This document shows, piece after piece, positions 52,563 through 61,414 of a DNA stretch of 64,000 bases. Where the stretch lies: positions 16,663-80,662 of the forward strand of contig CAYMEX010000013.1 of NCBI GenBank assembly GCA_964389525.1. Reading direction: 5' to 3'. The stretch comes from JAFLTL01 sp964389525. GTDB lineage: Bacteria; Bacteroidota; Bacteroidia; Bacteroidales; Muribaculaceae. How positions within the stretch are numbered: position 1 is the stretch's first letter; every line of letters starts with the position of its first letter. The notes under the pieces were generated by a model that saw only the letters and a list, made by a program, of their open reading frames with translations, did not search any database and was not told the DNA's origin. The position numbers were made by a program, and so were the translations under genes.

Positions 52563-52805
52563 CTATCGGCCGCCACCGAGTGCATGATACAGTTTTATGA
52601 CACTCTGTATCTTGTCGAGAGTTTCCTGCGTTTCTGTATGATTGAGTCCACGCCACCGGAACATAAAGCCGATATTGACGGTGACTTTCTCACAGCAATA
52701 GCCGGACAGCCCAACGAGATTCTGAAATGCGCGATGTATCTGTTCCTCGGCTATCTCGCGGCGCAACTCAATTCGCCCAGTCATGCGGCGACGGAGGCAC
52801 CTCAT
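52563..52805 (-). pseudogene. Possible remnant of an outer-membrane efflux protein C-terminus
   Basis: An 80-codon frame ending TETQETLDKIQSVIKLYHALGGGR, which resembles the extreme C-terminus of NodT/OprM-type TolC proteins (…VALYKALGGGW). The N-terminal half has no match to that family and there is no signal or complete domain. It may be the 3' end of a gene cut off when the AT-rich island was acquired. Confidence 0.35.
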
Positions 52806-52972
52806 CAGCCCTCCAATAAGGACGCAATTCGGATGAAGACGACCGTCGCTTCGCCTACCGTTGCATGATGCAAGCCCACAAAATGCTGAAACCGCCTCAG
52901 CCCAAACGCGGCATATCAGGCAGACGTTAAAATTAATTTATGCCTGACAGTCAAACTTTCACGGGAATATTG

Positions 52973-52980
52973 TAACTTTG
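52973..52980 (+). promoter_or_regulatory. -7 element ahead of the defence unit
   Basis: TAACTTTG, an exact TAnnTTTG match, about 85 bases before the first start. No clear TTTG at 19-20 bases; a TTTC sits closer. It implies one transcript beginning near 52987. Confidence 0.45.
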
Positions 52981-53066
52981 TAATTGGAGAAACTATAAGC
53001 TTCTGAAGGACCTCGTTGCTTTTACAACTCTTCGGTAGTCAGTTGCTCTGCTAGTATTTTGTATAT

Positions 53067-54215
53067 ATGGCAAACGAAAATTTACGAACAGCCCAACAAG
53101 GCAAAAATGATGAGTTCTACACTCAATTTCATGATATTGAGGTAGAAATGAACGCATATATCGAGTATAATCCTGATGTGTTTCGTGGCAAGACCATTTT
53201 ATTGCCTTGCGATGACCCAGAATGGAGCAACTTCACAAAGTTCTTCGCTCTTAAATTCGAAGAATATGGGATTAAAAAGTTGATTTCTACCAGTTATGCC
53301 CCTGAAAGCAAGAAAATGATTTTAGGCGATTTGTTCTCAGAATATGAGCAGTCTTCGCCCCAATTTGATGCAGATAAATCCAAAACGCATGGCAAAATCT
53401 TTATACTTGATAAGGACATTAGTGGTGATGGTCGTATAAATATTGACGATCTTCATTGGAATTATCTTAAAGCAAATGGTGATTTTCGAAGTCCAGAAGT
53501 AACAGCGTTACGTAATGAGGCAGACATAATTATTACTAATCCTCCGTTTTCATTGTTCCGCGATTTTCTAGCCTGGATAATTAAAGCCGATAAACAATTT
53601 ATTATCATAGGGAACGTAAATGCTATTACATATAAAGAACCTTTTCAGTTGATAATGAAAAATCAAATGTGGCTCGGTTCTACTATTCATAGCGGAGACC
53701 GTGAGTTTGAAGTACCGACAGACTATCCTATCAAGGCTGCAGGTTGGCGTGTCGATAAAGAAACAGGGAGAAAGTTTATTCGTGTGAAAGGCGTAAGATG
53801 GTTCACTAATATAGACCACGGGCGACGTCATGAACCACTTCCATTAATGTCTATGAATGACAATCTCCGTTATAGTCGGCACAAGGAACTTAAAGGGAAA
53901 ACTGGGTATAACCGATATTTCAACTACACTGCTATTGATGTACCTTTTACCGATTCCATTCCAGCCGATTATGACGAAGTGATGGGCGTACCCATAACTT
54001 TCCTTGATAAATACTGCCCTGAACAGTTTGAAATCATAGGACTTGGAATAGCAAACCTAGGATTACAAGCAGGGGTTCAACCATACACCTCCGAACATAA
54101 GAGATATCGTAAAGAAGTACAAAGAAGAGGTGCTGTTGATGGTGATTTATATATGATACAGAATAATGAGGTCATTGTGCCTTATGCCCGAATTCTAATA
54201 CGCAAGAAAAAATGA
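53067..54215 (+). CDS. EcoRI-like adenine-specific DNA methyltransferase
   Basis: 382 residues. The N-terminal GKNDEFYTQFHDIEVEMNAY and ILLPCDDPEWSNFTKFF match the EcoRI methylase family (AdoMet-binding region with an acidic CDDP in place of a classical FxGxG), and the catalytic NPPFSLFRDFLAW is at about 157-169. It should transfer methyl to N6 of adenine. Later parts include DYPIKAAGWRVDKETGRKFIRVKGVRWFTN and the end VIVPYARILIRKK. It opens the seven-gene defence unit and its stop overlaps the DUF262-HNH start by 4 bases. No EcoRI-type endonuclease gene accompanies it. Confidence 0.88.
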   Translation: MANENLRTAQQGKNDEFYTQFHDIEVEMNAYIEYNPDVFRGKTILLPCDDPEWSNFTKFFALKFEEYGIKKLISTSYAPESKKMILGDLFSEYEQSSPQFDADKSKTHGKIFILDKDISGDGRINIDDLHWNYLKANGDFRSPEVTALRNEADIIITNPPFSLFRDFLAWIIKADKQFIIIGNVNAITYKEPFQLIMKNQMWLGSTIHSGDREFEVPTDYPIKAAGWRVDKETGRKFIRVKGVRWFTNIDHGRRHEPLPLMSMNDNLRYSRHKELKGKTGYNRYFNYTAIDVPFTDSIPADYDEVMGVPITFLDKYCPEQFEIIGLGIANLGLQAGVQPYTSEHKRYRKEVQRRGAVDGDLYMIQNNEVIVPYARILIRKKK

Positions 54216-55378
54216 TAGCTAAACTACATACAGAATGGACTGTACGCGACATTTGCCAAGGCTTTGTTTATAATGAATATGAAGGCAAAGGGGTATCAGG
54301 ATTGAACGGAAAACTCACCATTCAACCTAAATACCAACGCCATTATATATATAATGATGGTAAAAAAGATGTCGCTGTTATTGATTCACTCCTGAAGGAA
54401 TATCCTCTCGGACTAATTTACTTCAATAAAACAAAGGAGGGACAGCTTGAAGTTCTTGACGGTCAACAGCGCATCACTTCGTTTGGTCGTTTTGTAACTG
54501 GTAAACTCACAATATTGTTTAATGGTAGAGAAACCGATTTTACCGGTCTTCCTGAAGAAAAGAAAGAGTTGATTCTTAACTCAAAACTTGTTATCTTCGT
54601 ATGTGAGGGAGAAGAAGGAGAAATACTCGATTGGTTTCAAACTATCAACATCGTTGGTGTCAGACTTAACGATCAGGAAAAGAGGAATGCAGTATTTTGT
54701 GGTCCGTTTGTTGATGCCGCAAAAACGGTTTTCAGCAATACACTAAATGCCAACATTCAAAAGTGGTCGCATTATATTCGTGGTGATGTAAAACGCCAAG
54801 ATTATCTTGAAAAAGCACTCCAATGGATTAGTAATTCCAAAGGTGTTACAGTTGATAAGTACATGAGTAGCCATCGTTATGATACATCTATTCTTGAGTT
54901 GGAATCATATTTTAACTCAGTGATTGATTGGATTGCCGGTACATTTCAAATGGATGATTATATGTGTGGTCTTGAGTGGGGACGACTTTATGAAGAATAT
55001 CACTCAAAACATTACGACTTGACCCTACTCAATAATAGGGTGCGTGAATTACTTTTGGATGAATCTATTGGTAAACGTAGTAACATTTACGAATATGTAC
55101 TTGGCGGTGAAACAGACACTAAACTTCTTGAAGTGCGATTATTTGAAGAATCCACGAAAAAACTTGTATATGCACGACAGACAGCTGAAGCTAAAGTGCA
55201 AGGGGTTTCTAATTGTCCGTTATGTGCGCTGTGTAATGATTCCAACCACACACGTATTTACAAGATAGGAGAAATGGATGCTGACCATGTAACTGCCTGG
55301 AGCCGCGGGGGAGCAACCTCTATAGAGAATTGCCAGATGCTTTGTAAAACTCACAACCGTATAAAAGGGAATAAATAA
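54212..55378 (+). CDS. DUF262-HNH nuclease (GmrSD-like architecture)
   Basis: 388 residues. The N-terminal half is DUF262, a ParB-like NTP-binding/nicking fold: LTIQPKYQRHYIYND and VLDGQQRITSFGRF (the DGQQR motif at about 89-98). The C-terminal end, from about 333, is an HNH nuclease with Zn-binding CPLCALC, then DADHVTAWSRGGATSIENC and LCKTHNRIKGNK. DUF262 plus an HNH domain is also the plan of GmrSD-type Type IV enzymes and of several phage-defence nucleases. Coupling (ATGA) to the methyltransferase suggests that methylation marks self and this enzyme cuts non-self, or that it cuts specifically modified DNA. Which is unknown. Confidence 0.85.
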   Translation: MIAKLHTEWTVRDICQGFVYNEYEGKGVSGLNGKLTIQPKYQRHYIYNDGKKDVAVIDSLLKEYPLGLIYFNKTKEGQLEVLDGQQRITSFGRFVTGKLTILFNGRETDFTGLPEEKKELILNSKLVIFVCEGEEGEILDWFQTINIVGVRLNDQEKRNAVFCGPFVDAAKTVFSNTLNANIQKWSHYIRGDVKRQDYLEKALQWISNSKGVTVDKYMSSHRYDTSILELESYFNSVIDWIAGTFQMDDYMCGLEWGRLYEEYHSKHYDLTLLNNRVRELLLDESIGKRSNIYEYVLGGETDTKLLEVRLFEESTKKLVYARQTAEAKVQGVSNCPLCALCNDSNHTRIYKIGEMDADHVTAWSRGGATSIENCQMLCKTHNRIKGNK

Positions 55379-55383
55379 TATAT

Positions 55384-55881
55384 ATGTGCCCGTATTGTAA
55401 TGCAAATGCTGAAATTATGATGCCAGTCTCTACAGTCTGGTGGATTGTAGCAGTGTCCGTTTTGGCAACTTTTATAATCTCATGGTTTCTTTTCCATCAT
55501 CTATGGTTTAAGAAAACTTCATACCCGAAGTTTTGCAAACGTGTAGAAAATACAATAGAGTTTTTGGGGTATTGGTTGCAGCGCCTTTGGTATGCGATTC
55601 TATTTGTAGGTAGTTCAATATATCTATTTATACATTTTGAAGAATGCAGAGATTTGACTTTCACGCCTAAATTTAATGGATTTAATGTCATCTTTGTGTT
55701 TTGGTTGATTCTTTTAATTCTTCCCCTTTTTGAAAAATTCGAGGGGTTCGGTGTAAATCTTAAATTGAATCGTCAAAATAAAATTTCAACAGATGCAGCC
55801 TCAAAAGCCATGGACTCTACAGATATAATGAGCGTTGAGGAATTAGATCAGATGCATAGGGAAGGAGGTAATAATGAATAA
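55384..55881 (+). CDS. Three-helix membrane protein of the defence unit
   Basis: 165 residues. A short Cys-rich start (MCPYCNAN), then helices at about 16-38 (VWWIVAVSVLATFIISWFLF), 61-84 (LQRLWYAILFVGSSIYLFIHF) and 98-118 (FNVIFVFWLILLILPLF), and a hydrophilic tail (about 125-165) rich in Asn/Ser/Asp. Family unknown. Inner-membrane placement makes it a candidate effector or anchor in the system. Starts 5 bases after the nuclease gene; overlaps the next start by 8 bases. Confidence 0.7.
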   Translation: MCPYCNANAEIMMPVSTVWWIVAVSVLATFIISWFLFHHLWFKKTSYPKFCKRVENTIEFLGYWLQRLWYAILFVGSSIYLFIHFEECRDLTFTPKFNGFNVIFVFWLILLILPLFEKFEGFGVNLKLNRQNKISTDAASKAMDSTDIMSVEELDQMHREGGNNE

Positions 55882-56134
55882 TAATTATATACTTCTTGAT
55901 GGCGTTATTAGGCAAGGCCTTGATTTAATGCGTCGAGGTAACAGTTTGCAGGAGAATCAATTTAGGTATTGGTTGGATTATTCTAGAAATACCTTAAGTA
56001 TGATATCTAATAATCCATTTCTAATGACAAACTATATGAATGTCATTGTAGCTGCATTGAGGCCCGGACTTCAGACGTATCAAAGGTTAAGTATGTGTCT
56101 ACGTTATTTAATTGGTATCCAATCTGTAGTTTAG
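55874..56134 (+). CDS. Small helical protein (86 aa) of the defence unit
   Basis: 86 residues, mostly helical: ILLDGVIRQGLDLMRRGNSLQENQFRYWLDYSRNTLSMI, then MTNYMNVIVAALRPGLQTYQRLSMCLRYL. No signal peptide or recognised domain. It overlaps the membrane-protein gene by 8 bases, a sign of coupled translation, so it probably acts with it. Confidence 0.6.
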   Translation: MNNNYILLDGVIRQGLDLMRRGNSLQENQFRYWLDYSRNTLSMISNNPFLMTNYMNVIVAALRPGLQTYQRLSMCLRYLIGIQSVV

Positions 56135-56141
56135 TTAGAAC

Positions 56142-56312
56142 ATGTCAACACTGAGCGAGCTATATATCACAATGGAGAATCTGTGCAAACTTAATCTCCC
56201 CGTTGATGAACGATTGAAACAGGAAGCCGCAAAACTTGAAGAGAATCTCATACGCACCGAGATTCTCTCTGAAATTTATGTAAAAAAATCCTTTAACTAC
56301 GATATTAAATAA
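56142..56312 (+). CDS. Small protein (56 aa) between the 86-aa gene and the STAND ATPase
   Basis: 56 codons from ATG 56142 to TAA: MSTLSELYITMENLCKLNL, then KQEAAKLEENLIRTEILSEIY. The pattern is a likely coiled coil (repeats of Leu/Glu/Lys). It stands 7 bases after the 86-aa gene and 8 bases before the ATPase gene, same strand. No family recognised. Confidence 0.6.
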   Translation: MSTLSELYITMENLCKLNLPVDERLKQEAAKLEENLIRTEILSEIYVKKSFNYDIK

Positions 56313-56320
56313 TTTTTAGT

Positions 56321-59300
56321 ATGGCAATTCTCTCCGACATCAAAAGTGCATTAGAACGGATGGATGCTGCTCTTTTCCAACAAATGGGAGATGAGTTGCT
56401 AACAACCATTTATAAACCGATAAATATTGAGTCTCGAGGAACAAAAGAAGGACAAGTCAAAACAGTAAAAGGAAGTCCCGATACTGTCATTACGATGTCT
56501 GATGGAAAGATTTTAATTGAATATACAACACAATCAAATCGTCCAAAGGACCAGTTTGTTGCTAAATTAAAAAGCGATATTGATTCTTGCATTAATATCA
56601 AGAAAACAAGAATCCCTATTGATGAAATAAAAGAGATTGTATTGGTTTCTAATCAACGAATTGCGATAGATATTCAAGACAATCTAAGAACATACCTTTG
56701 GGAACAATATCCCGATATAAAATTAACGATATTCTCAATTGATGATATCGCTACTAAACTGCGACAAGTCCCAAGAATACTGCAAGAGTATTTAGGGATT
56801 GTAACATTCCCCAATTTAGTAGAAATTGATTCTTTTATTAAGCGTTTCTCCTCTACAAAGTTTTCATACTTAACACCAATTAATAATCCATATTTTGAAA
56901 TTGACGCACAGCCAATTTCAAAAGGATTAGAATTACTGAAAGCCAATGATTTTCTAATAATTTCAGGAGAGCCTGGGATGGGTAAAACACGCTATGCAAT
57001 TGAAATTGCGAAAGCCTTTTCAGATATGACTGGGGCGGAAGCTTTTGTTATTGAGGAAAAGAATCGTAATATAAGAGAAACGCTGGATAATATTGATAAA
57101 AATGTCTCATACTTGTTCATTATAGATGATGCAAATAGAACTGCCATTTGGGATGAGGCAATTGAGTTTTATGAGCATACCCTCAATAGTAATGTTAAAT
57201 TTATTGCGACAGTTCGCAGTTATGCTCTTGATTCCGTAATTACAAAATGTTCTAATTTGGTAAAAGTTGAGCAAATTGCAATGTCAGAATCTCCGGAAGA
57301 TCTTGCATCAAAAATTCTTACATCGTTTGGTATTACTAATACGCTGTGGCACAAACGCATTAATAATATCACTGGTAAGAATATCAGATTAGCAGTAATG
57401 TGTGCTCAAATTGCTTTGGCTGGAAAAAAGTATAACGATTTAATTAATGTGGAAGGGGTTTATGACGCATATTACAAACCTTTCTTTGAGCGTTTAATTT
57501 CGGATTGTACGGATTGTAAGCTAATCAAGGTAGTTGCAGTTATTTCTTTTTACAAAGTTGTTGATTTAGAGGAGACTTCATTATTAGATCAAATTGGACA
57601 CGTTTTTGGTCTTGAATCGTCAGAGTTTAAATCTATATGTCGTAAGCTTGATGATTTGGAATGTATTAATATAACAGATGATAATATTGCTACCATAGAG
57701 GATCAAAATTTTGGAACTTATGCATTCTATAAATGTTTCTATGTCCTTAAAGAACTAAGTTTATCGAATCTAATTGAGAAACTGCATAATCGAAGAGAAC
57801 GATTGAGAGATAGTATATTTTCTGTATGGAATTGTTTCCATAAAAAGGAGGTGATAGATTTCTCGCGAAGTTCTATATCCGATGCATGGAAAAGTCTGTC
57901 TGTTTCTATCAAAGAAGAACGAGAAAAATGCGAGTTCTTAGAAGTATTTGGTGGAGCAATTCCTGCATTGACTTTTCTTTACATTAAGGATTTAATTAAA
58001 GAAAATAAATTTGATGATTTTAGTCATTCTTATGTAAGTTCTGATATAATCCTTTCCATACTTTCTAATTTCTCTCATTCAGAGGAATCTGATACCGCCA
58101 CGGCATTAGCTCTCATAGTTGAGTTTTTGAAAAGCCATGCTAATAAAATGGAAAGTGCTGTGAATATAATATCAGAGCACTGGATATATGATGATACTGA
58201 CTATGCAAACTCATATAAACGTGAAACTAATATTATTGAAACTCTCATAGATTTATCACAAGAAAGCGAAACAGGTTTTATATTAGCCAGTAGAGTATTG
58301 CCATCATTCCTTAAATTTTCGTATCGATATTCTCGCACTAAAGGTAGGAATTTTGTAATTGGTCGTAATGCTGTAATTATCACGGAAGAACTGAAAGCGA
58401 ATCGTAAAAGAATATGGGAATGGATTAACAGCAATATAACTAAATTTAATCAGGCTGTATTCTTAAGCGATCTTTATGTAGATTTCTATGAAGTAAAATC
58501 TATTGCCAAAAAACTGATAAACGCTGAATTAGATTTTATAAACGATTGTGTTAGCAAACTTAACATCACAGAAGATTTCAATGTGTGTAGGAATCTAGCA
58601 TCTCTTAGTCAGCGGATAAAAGCTATTTTAGGAAAAGACCTGCTCTATATAGATTGGTCTAAGGCTAATAGACATTACATTCTGGACTGTCAGATATGCA
58701 AAGATAAAAAACAGAATCGTAACAAAATATATGATGTTGAACGTAAAAATATTGCTCAAATAATAAAATCAAAATCAGTCATCGATCTCAAGTTTTTTTG
58801 TAAAGATATTGTAGATATCTCACATTACAAAAATATCGGAGATGACATTAGGATATCATATGTAATTGAAAGTACTTTTGAACTAAGCCAGGAAAATGGA
58901 TTTAAACTGTGGCAATACTGTATTGATCAAGAATTTAATTTTATACCTTCCCGGATTATTTCAACGTATTATAGTAAGGGATATGATTTAGCAGAGCTAC
59001 TTAGATTTATTGAATCTCAAAGACTTAATCTAAAATCAGACTTATTGCTAGCTTTTATTGTTATTATTGATAATGCATCTTCACTGATTTCAGAACAGGA
59101 TTTTAGTAAAGCCATACGTCATCATTCGTTGGAGTGGTTTACTATAGATGGTTTATGTAACAGATATTTTTCCGCCGAGAAATTTGATAAAGGGTATCGC
59201 TCCATAATGGCTGCTCTAATATCCAGAGTTCGCAATGATATGTCAATTATTGGATCAGAAGGGTTTTTATTAAAATTTTGCAAACGATATCCATCAAAAA

Positions 59301-59983
59301 TAGATCTTGTAAAATATGCATATTTTAGCGCTATTAGAAGTCAAGAGGGATTTGATTATAATCGTAAATTACTGAAGTATCTCTTACAAATCTCACCCCT
59401 ATTTTGGGTCGAATGTTGTAAAGCCTTTCCAACATTTGTCAACCAATACCAGATAAGGCCGTATGAATTTATCTGGGAGATCGAGAACTATCCTATGATT
59501 ATAGAGTCGACATTACTGTATTATGGTACTGAGGCTTGGCTTCCATATAATGAAAAAGAGAATTTATGTTCTTTCTTTTGTAATCTAAAGGATGATACTG
59601 CTGCAAATTTCATAGATGATATGATAAATAAATACTGCAAAAATAGTAATATTTCCAGTATTATTTTTGAAATAGCATCATCATACATGGGGCCTAATAG
59701 AATTCGTCATTACATTAAGTTCATTACATGTAATGCGAATGTTGCAGATTTTCAAAATTTACCTTTATTCTCTCGTTCAATGACTGGCGGCGATAGTTTT
59801 GCTCCTGCCATAAAATCCAGGATTGACTTTGTGGAATCGTTAATTATAGAGATAAGGAAATTAAAAGATAAAATAAAATATCTTGAGCATTCTCAATATC
59901 TTACAGAACGAAAAGAGTCATTAGTACGAGAGTATAACTTTGAATTAAAACGTGGTCATAAAAATAGATTATACGATTTGTAA
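56321..59983 (+). CDS. Large STAND-like P-loop NTPase with a nuclease-like N-terminus
   Basis: 1,220 residues. Residues about 1-165 look like a PD-(D/E)xK fold, GSPDTVITMSDGKILIEYTTQ, with D54 and E67 but Thr69 where the Lys would be. A P-loop, GEPGMGKT at 216-223, and a Walker B, LFIIDDANR at 265-273, then FIATVRSY (sensor-1-like) at about 294-301. The remaining 900 residues are predominantly helical, with long runs such as LSLSNLIEKLHNRRERLRD; they have HEAT/TPR character. The plan (nuclease-like effector, P-loop switch, long sensor tail) matches STAND antiviral (Avs-type) ATPases, which oligomerise on phage proteins. The exact family is not established. RhuM starts right after the stop. 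Confidence 0.7.
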   Translation: MAILSDIKSALERMDAALFQQMGDELLTTIYKPINIESRGTKEGQVKTVKGSPDTVITMSDGKILIEYTTQSNRPKDQFVAKLKSDIDSCINIKKTRIPIDEIKEIVLVSNQRIAIDIQDNLRTYLWEQYPDIKLTIFSIDDIATKLRQVPRILQEYLGIVTFPNLVEIDSFIKRFSSTKFSYLTPINNPYFEIDAQPISKGLELLKANDFLIISGEPGMGKTRYAIEIAKAFSDMTGAEAFVIEEKNRNIRETLDNIDKNVSYLFIIDDANRTAIWDEAIEFYEHTLNSNVKFIATVRSYALDSVITKCSNLVKVEQIAMSESPEDLASKILTSFGITNTLWHKRINNITGKNIRLAVMCAQIALAGKKYNDLINVEGVYDAYYKPFFERLISDCTDCKLIKVVAVISFYKVVDLEETSLLDQIGHVFGLESSEFKSICRKLDDLECINITDDNIATIEDQNFGTYAFYKCFYVLKELSLSNLIEKLHNRRERLRDSIFSVWNCFHKKEVIDFSRSSISDAWKSLSVSIKEEREKCEFLEVFGGAIPALTFLYIKDLIKENKFDDFSHSYVSSDIILSILSNFSHSEESDTATALALIVEFLKSHANKMESAVNIISEHWIYDDTDYANSYKRETNIIETLIDLSQESETGFILASRVLPSFLKFSYRYSRTKGRNFVIGRNAVIITEELKANRKRIWEWINSNITKFNQAVFLSDLYVDFYEVKSIAKKLINAELDFINDCVSKLNITEDFNVCRNLASLSQRIKAILGKDLLYIDWSKANRHYILDCQICKDKKQNRNKIYDVERKNIAQIIKSKSVIDLKFFCKDIVDISHYKNIGDDIRISYVIESTFELSQENGFKLWQYCIDQEFNFIPSRIISTYYSKGYDLAELLRFIESQRLNLKSDLLLAFIVIIDNASSLISEQDFSKAIRHHSLEWFTIDGLCNRYFSAEKFDKGYRSIMAALISRVRNDMSIIGSEGFLLKFCKRYPSKIDLVKYAYFSAIRSQEGFDYNRKLLKYLLQISPLFWVECCKAFPTFVNQYQIRPYEFIWEIENYPMIIESTLLYYGTEAWLPYNEKENLCSFFCNLKDDTAANFIDDMINKYCKNSNISSIIFEIASSYMGPNRIRHYIKFITCNANVADFQNLPLFSRSMTGGDSFAPAIKSRIDFVESLIIEIRKLKDKIKYLEHSQYLTERKESLVREYNFELKRGHKNRLYDL

Positions 59984-60991
59984 ATGGATAGCGGCCAGAT
60001 GATATTATTTCAGACGCAGGGTGGTGAGACGAAGATTGAGGTTCGACTCTCCAATGAGACTGTGTGGCTTACGGCTGACCAAATGGCGGAGTTGTTTCAG
60101 CGCGACCGCTCAACTATACAGCGGCATATCAAAAGAATATACAGTGAAGGTGAGCTGACCGCCGATTCAACTTGTGCACTTTTTGCACAAGTTCAAACGG
60201 AAGGGAAACGACAGGTTGAGCGTAAGATTCCCGTTTATAATCTTGATATGATTATCAGTGTAGGGTATCGTGTCAACTCTCATCGTGGCGTGCAGTTCCG
60301 CCAGTGGGCAACCCAGGTGTTGAAAGAGTACATGATTAAGGGGTTCGTTCTTAATGACGATTTACTTAAAAATGCCGGACAAGGAAACTATTTCGACGAG
60401 TTGTTAGCCCGCATCCGCGACATCCGCAGTTCGGAAAAAGTGTTCTATCGCAAGGTGCTGGAGATTTACGCCCTCAGCATAGACTATGACCCTCGCACCT
60501 CTATCACCCAACAGTTCTTCAAGACTGTGCAGAACAAGATGCACTTTGCCGCGCACGGACATACCGCCGCAGAGGTTATCTATGACCGAGCCAATGCCAA
60601 AAACGATTTCATGGGTCTGACTTCATGGCGAGGAGCCATGCCAACCAAACATGAGGCCGAGATTGCGAAGAATTATCTCTCGGAGGAAGAGGTCGATATG
60701 CTGAACCGTATTGTCAACCTCTATCTTGACTTTGCCGAGCTCCAGGCAAAGAGTCATGTTCCGATGTATATGAAAGACTGGATTCAGAAACTCGACGACT
60801 TCCTGAAGCTGTCGGGTAAAGAATTGCTGAATCATGCCGGAAGCGTCTCAGCCGAAGTTGCCAAGCTCAAAGCAAATGATGAATACGACAAATTCCGCGC
60901 GCGCACCCAATATCAACTTTCCCCTGTCGAAATCCACTTTCTTGAAGCCTTCGAGGCCGAAAGAAAGCGTCTCGGTGGCAAAGAATCATAA
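59984..60991 (+). CDS. RhuM-family protein
   Basis: 335 residues, with the RhuM opening MILFQTQGGETKIEVRLSNETVWLTADQMAELFQRDRSTIQRHIKRIYSEGEL (a Bro-N/KilA-like helix-turn-helix), VYNLDMIISVGYRVNSHRGVQFRQWATQVLKEYMIKGFVL, and the C-terminal DFLKLSGKELL and SAEVAKLKANDEYDKFR. First described as a virulence-associated gene of Salmonella, the family is now often seen beside restriction and toxin genes. Starts at the base after the ATPase stop. It is the last gene before a strong terminator. Confidence 0.9.
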   Translation: MDSGQMILFQTQGGETKIEVRLSNETVWLTADQMAELFQRDRSTIQRHIKRIYSEGELTADSTCALFAQVQTEGKRQVERKIPVYNLDMIISVGYRVNSHRGVQFRQWATQVLKEYMIKGFVLNDDLLKNAGQGNYFDELLARIRDIRSSEKVFYRKVLEIYALSIDYDPRTSITQQFFKTVQNKMHFAAHGHTAAEVIYDRANAKNDFMGLTSWRGAMPTKHEAEIAKNYLSEEEVDMLNRIVNLYLDFAELQAKSHVPMYMKDWIQKLDDFLKLSGKELLNHAGSVSAEVAKLKANDEYDKFRARTQYQLSPVEIHFLEAFEAERKRLGGKES

Positions 60992-61084
60992 CCGACTACT
61001 GTGCTCTGCCACGCTACGGCGTTGACAGAATGTTGACGCAAATTTTGAATTTGCAGACAATTTGCAGATAATTTTGAGGAAAGA

Positions 61085-61258
61085 AATAAGCCAAACTGCT
61101 GTGAATTAGCAATTTGGCTTTTCTTTTGGTGATCCGCCTGGAGCCGTTAAACTCCGACGCTGTATGGTGAGTATCAGCGAGTTAACAACCCGTTGGCCGG
61201 GCGACTCACTTATCTATCACGCTGATTCTTCAATGTTCTGCACAGGATTGCAAATCCT
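61085..61258 (-). ncRNA. Candidate small RNA antisense to the end of the defence unit
   Basis: A minus-strand TAACTTTG (61272-61265) has a TTGG-like -33 19 bases before it; transcription would start near 61258 and stop at the bidirectional terminator at 61088-61120. The 170-base stretch has no good reading frame but contains GTGAGT/ACTCAC and GGATTGCAAATCC stems. Inferred only from promoter and terminator. Confidence 0.3.
61088..61127. terminator. Terminator of the defence unit (usable on both strands)
   Basis: AAGCCAAA (61088-61095) and TTTGGCTT (61113-61120), with an inner CTGC/GCA pairing, followed by TTCTTTT on the plus strand; on the minus strand the same stem is followed by ATTTCTTTCC. 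Confidence 0.75.
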
Positions 61259-61264
61259 GTAATG

Positions 61265-61272
61265 CAAAGTTA
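61265..61272 (-). promoter_or_regulatory. -7 element of the candidate small RNA
   Basis: Exact TAnnTTTG match (TAACTTTG on the minus strand). The -33 is poor. Confidence 0.35.
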
Positions 61273-61339
61273 CAAAATCTTTTCCAATCGCCAATATCCC
61301 AGACTGTTAAAAATGCTTGGGTATATGATTCGTGGGATC

Positions 61340-61362
61340 ATGGGTTCAAATCCTTTATTCCA
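61340..61362 (+). other. tRNA-like 3' fragment
   Basis: TGGGTTCAAATCCTTTATTCCA resembles a T arm and acceptor end of a tRNA. No other arms are present. Such fragments can be left by integration at tRNA genes; uncertain. Confidence 0.25.
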
Positions 61363-61414
61363 AAATAATGACGATATAACTGCCATAGTTTATATAGACC
61401 CAATTACTCCTAAG

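Larger units (their letters stand above)
52446..53066. other. Boundary region between housekeeping DNA and the defence island
   Basis: 621 bases. A probable gene remnant is in 52563-52805 on the minus strand (described separately). 52973-52980 holds TAACTTTG, the likely -7 element of the defence unit. The rest shows no gene. Confidence 0.5.
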
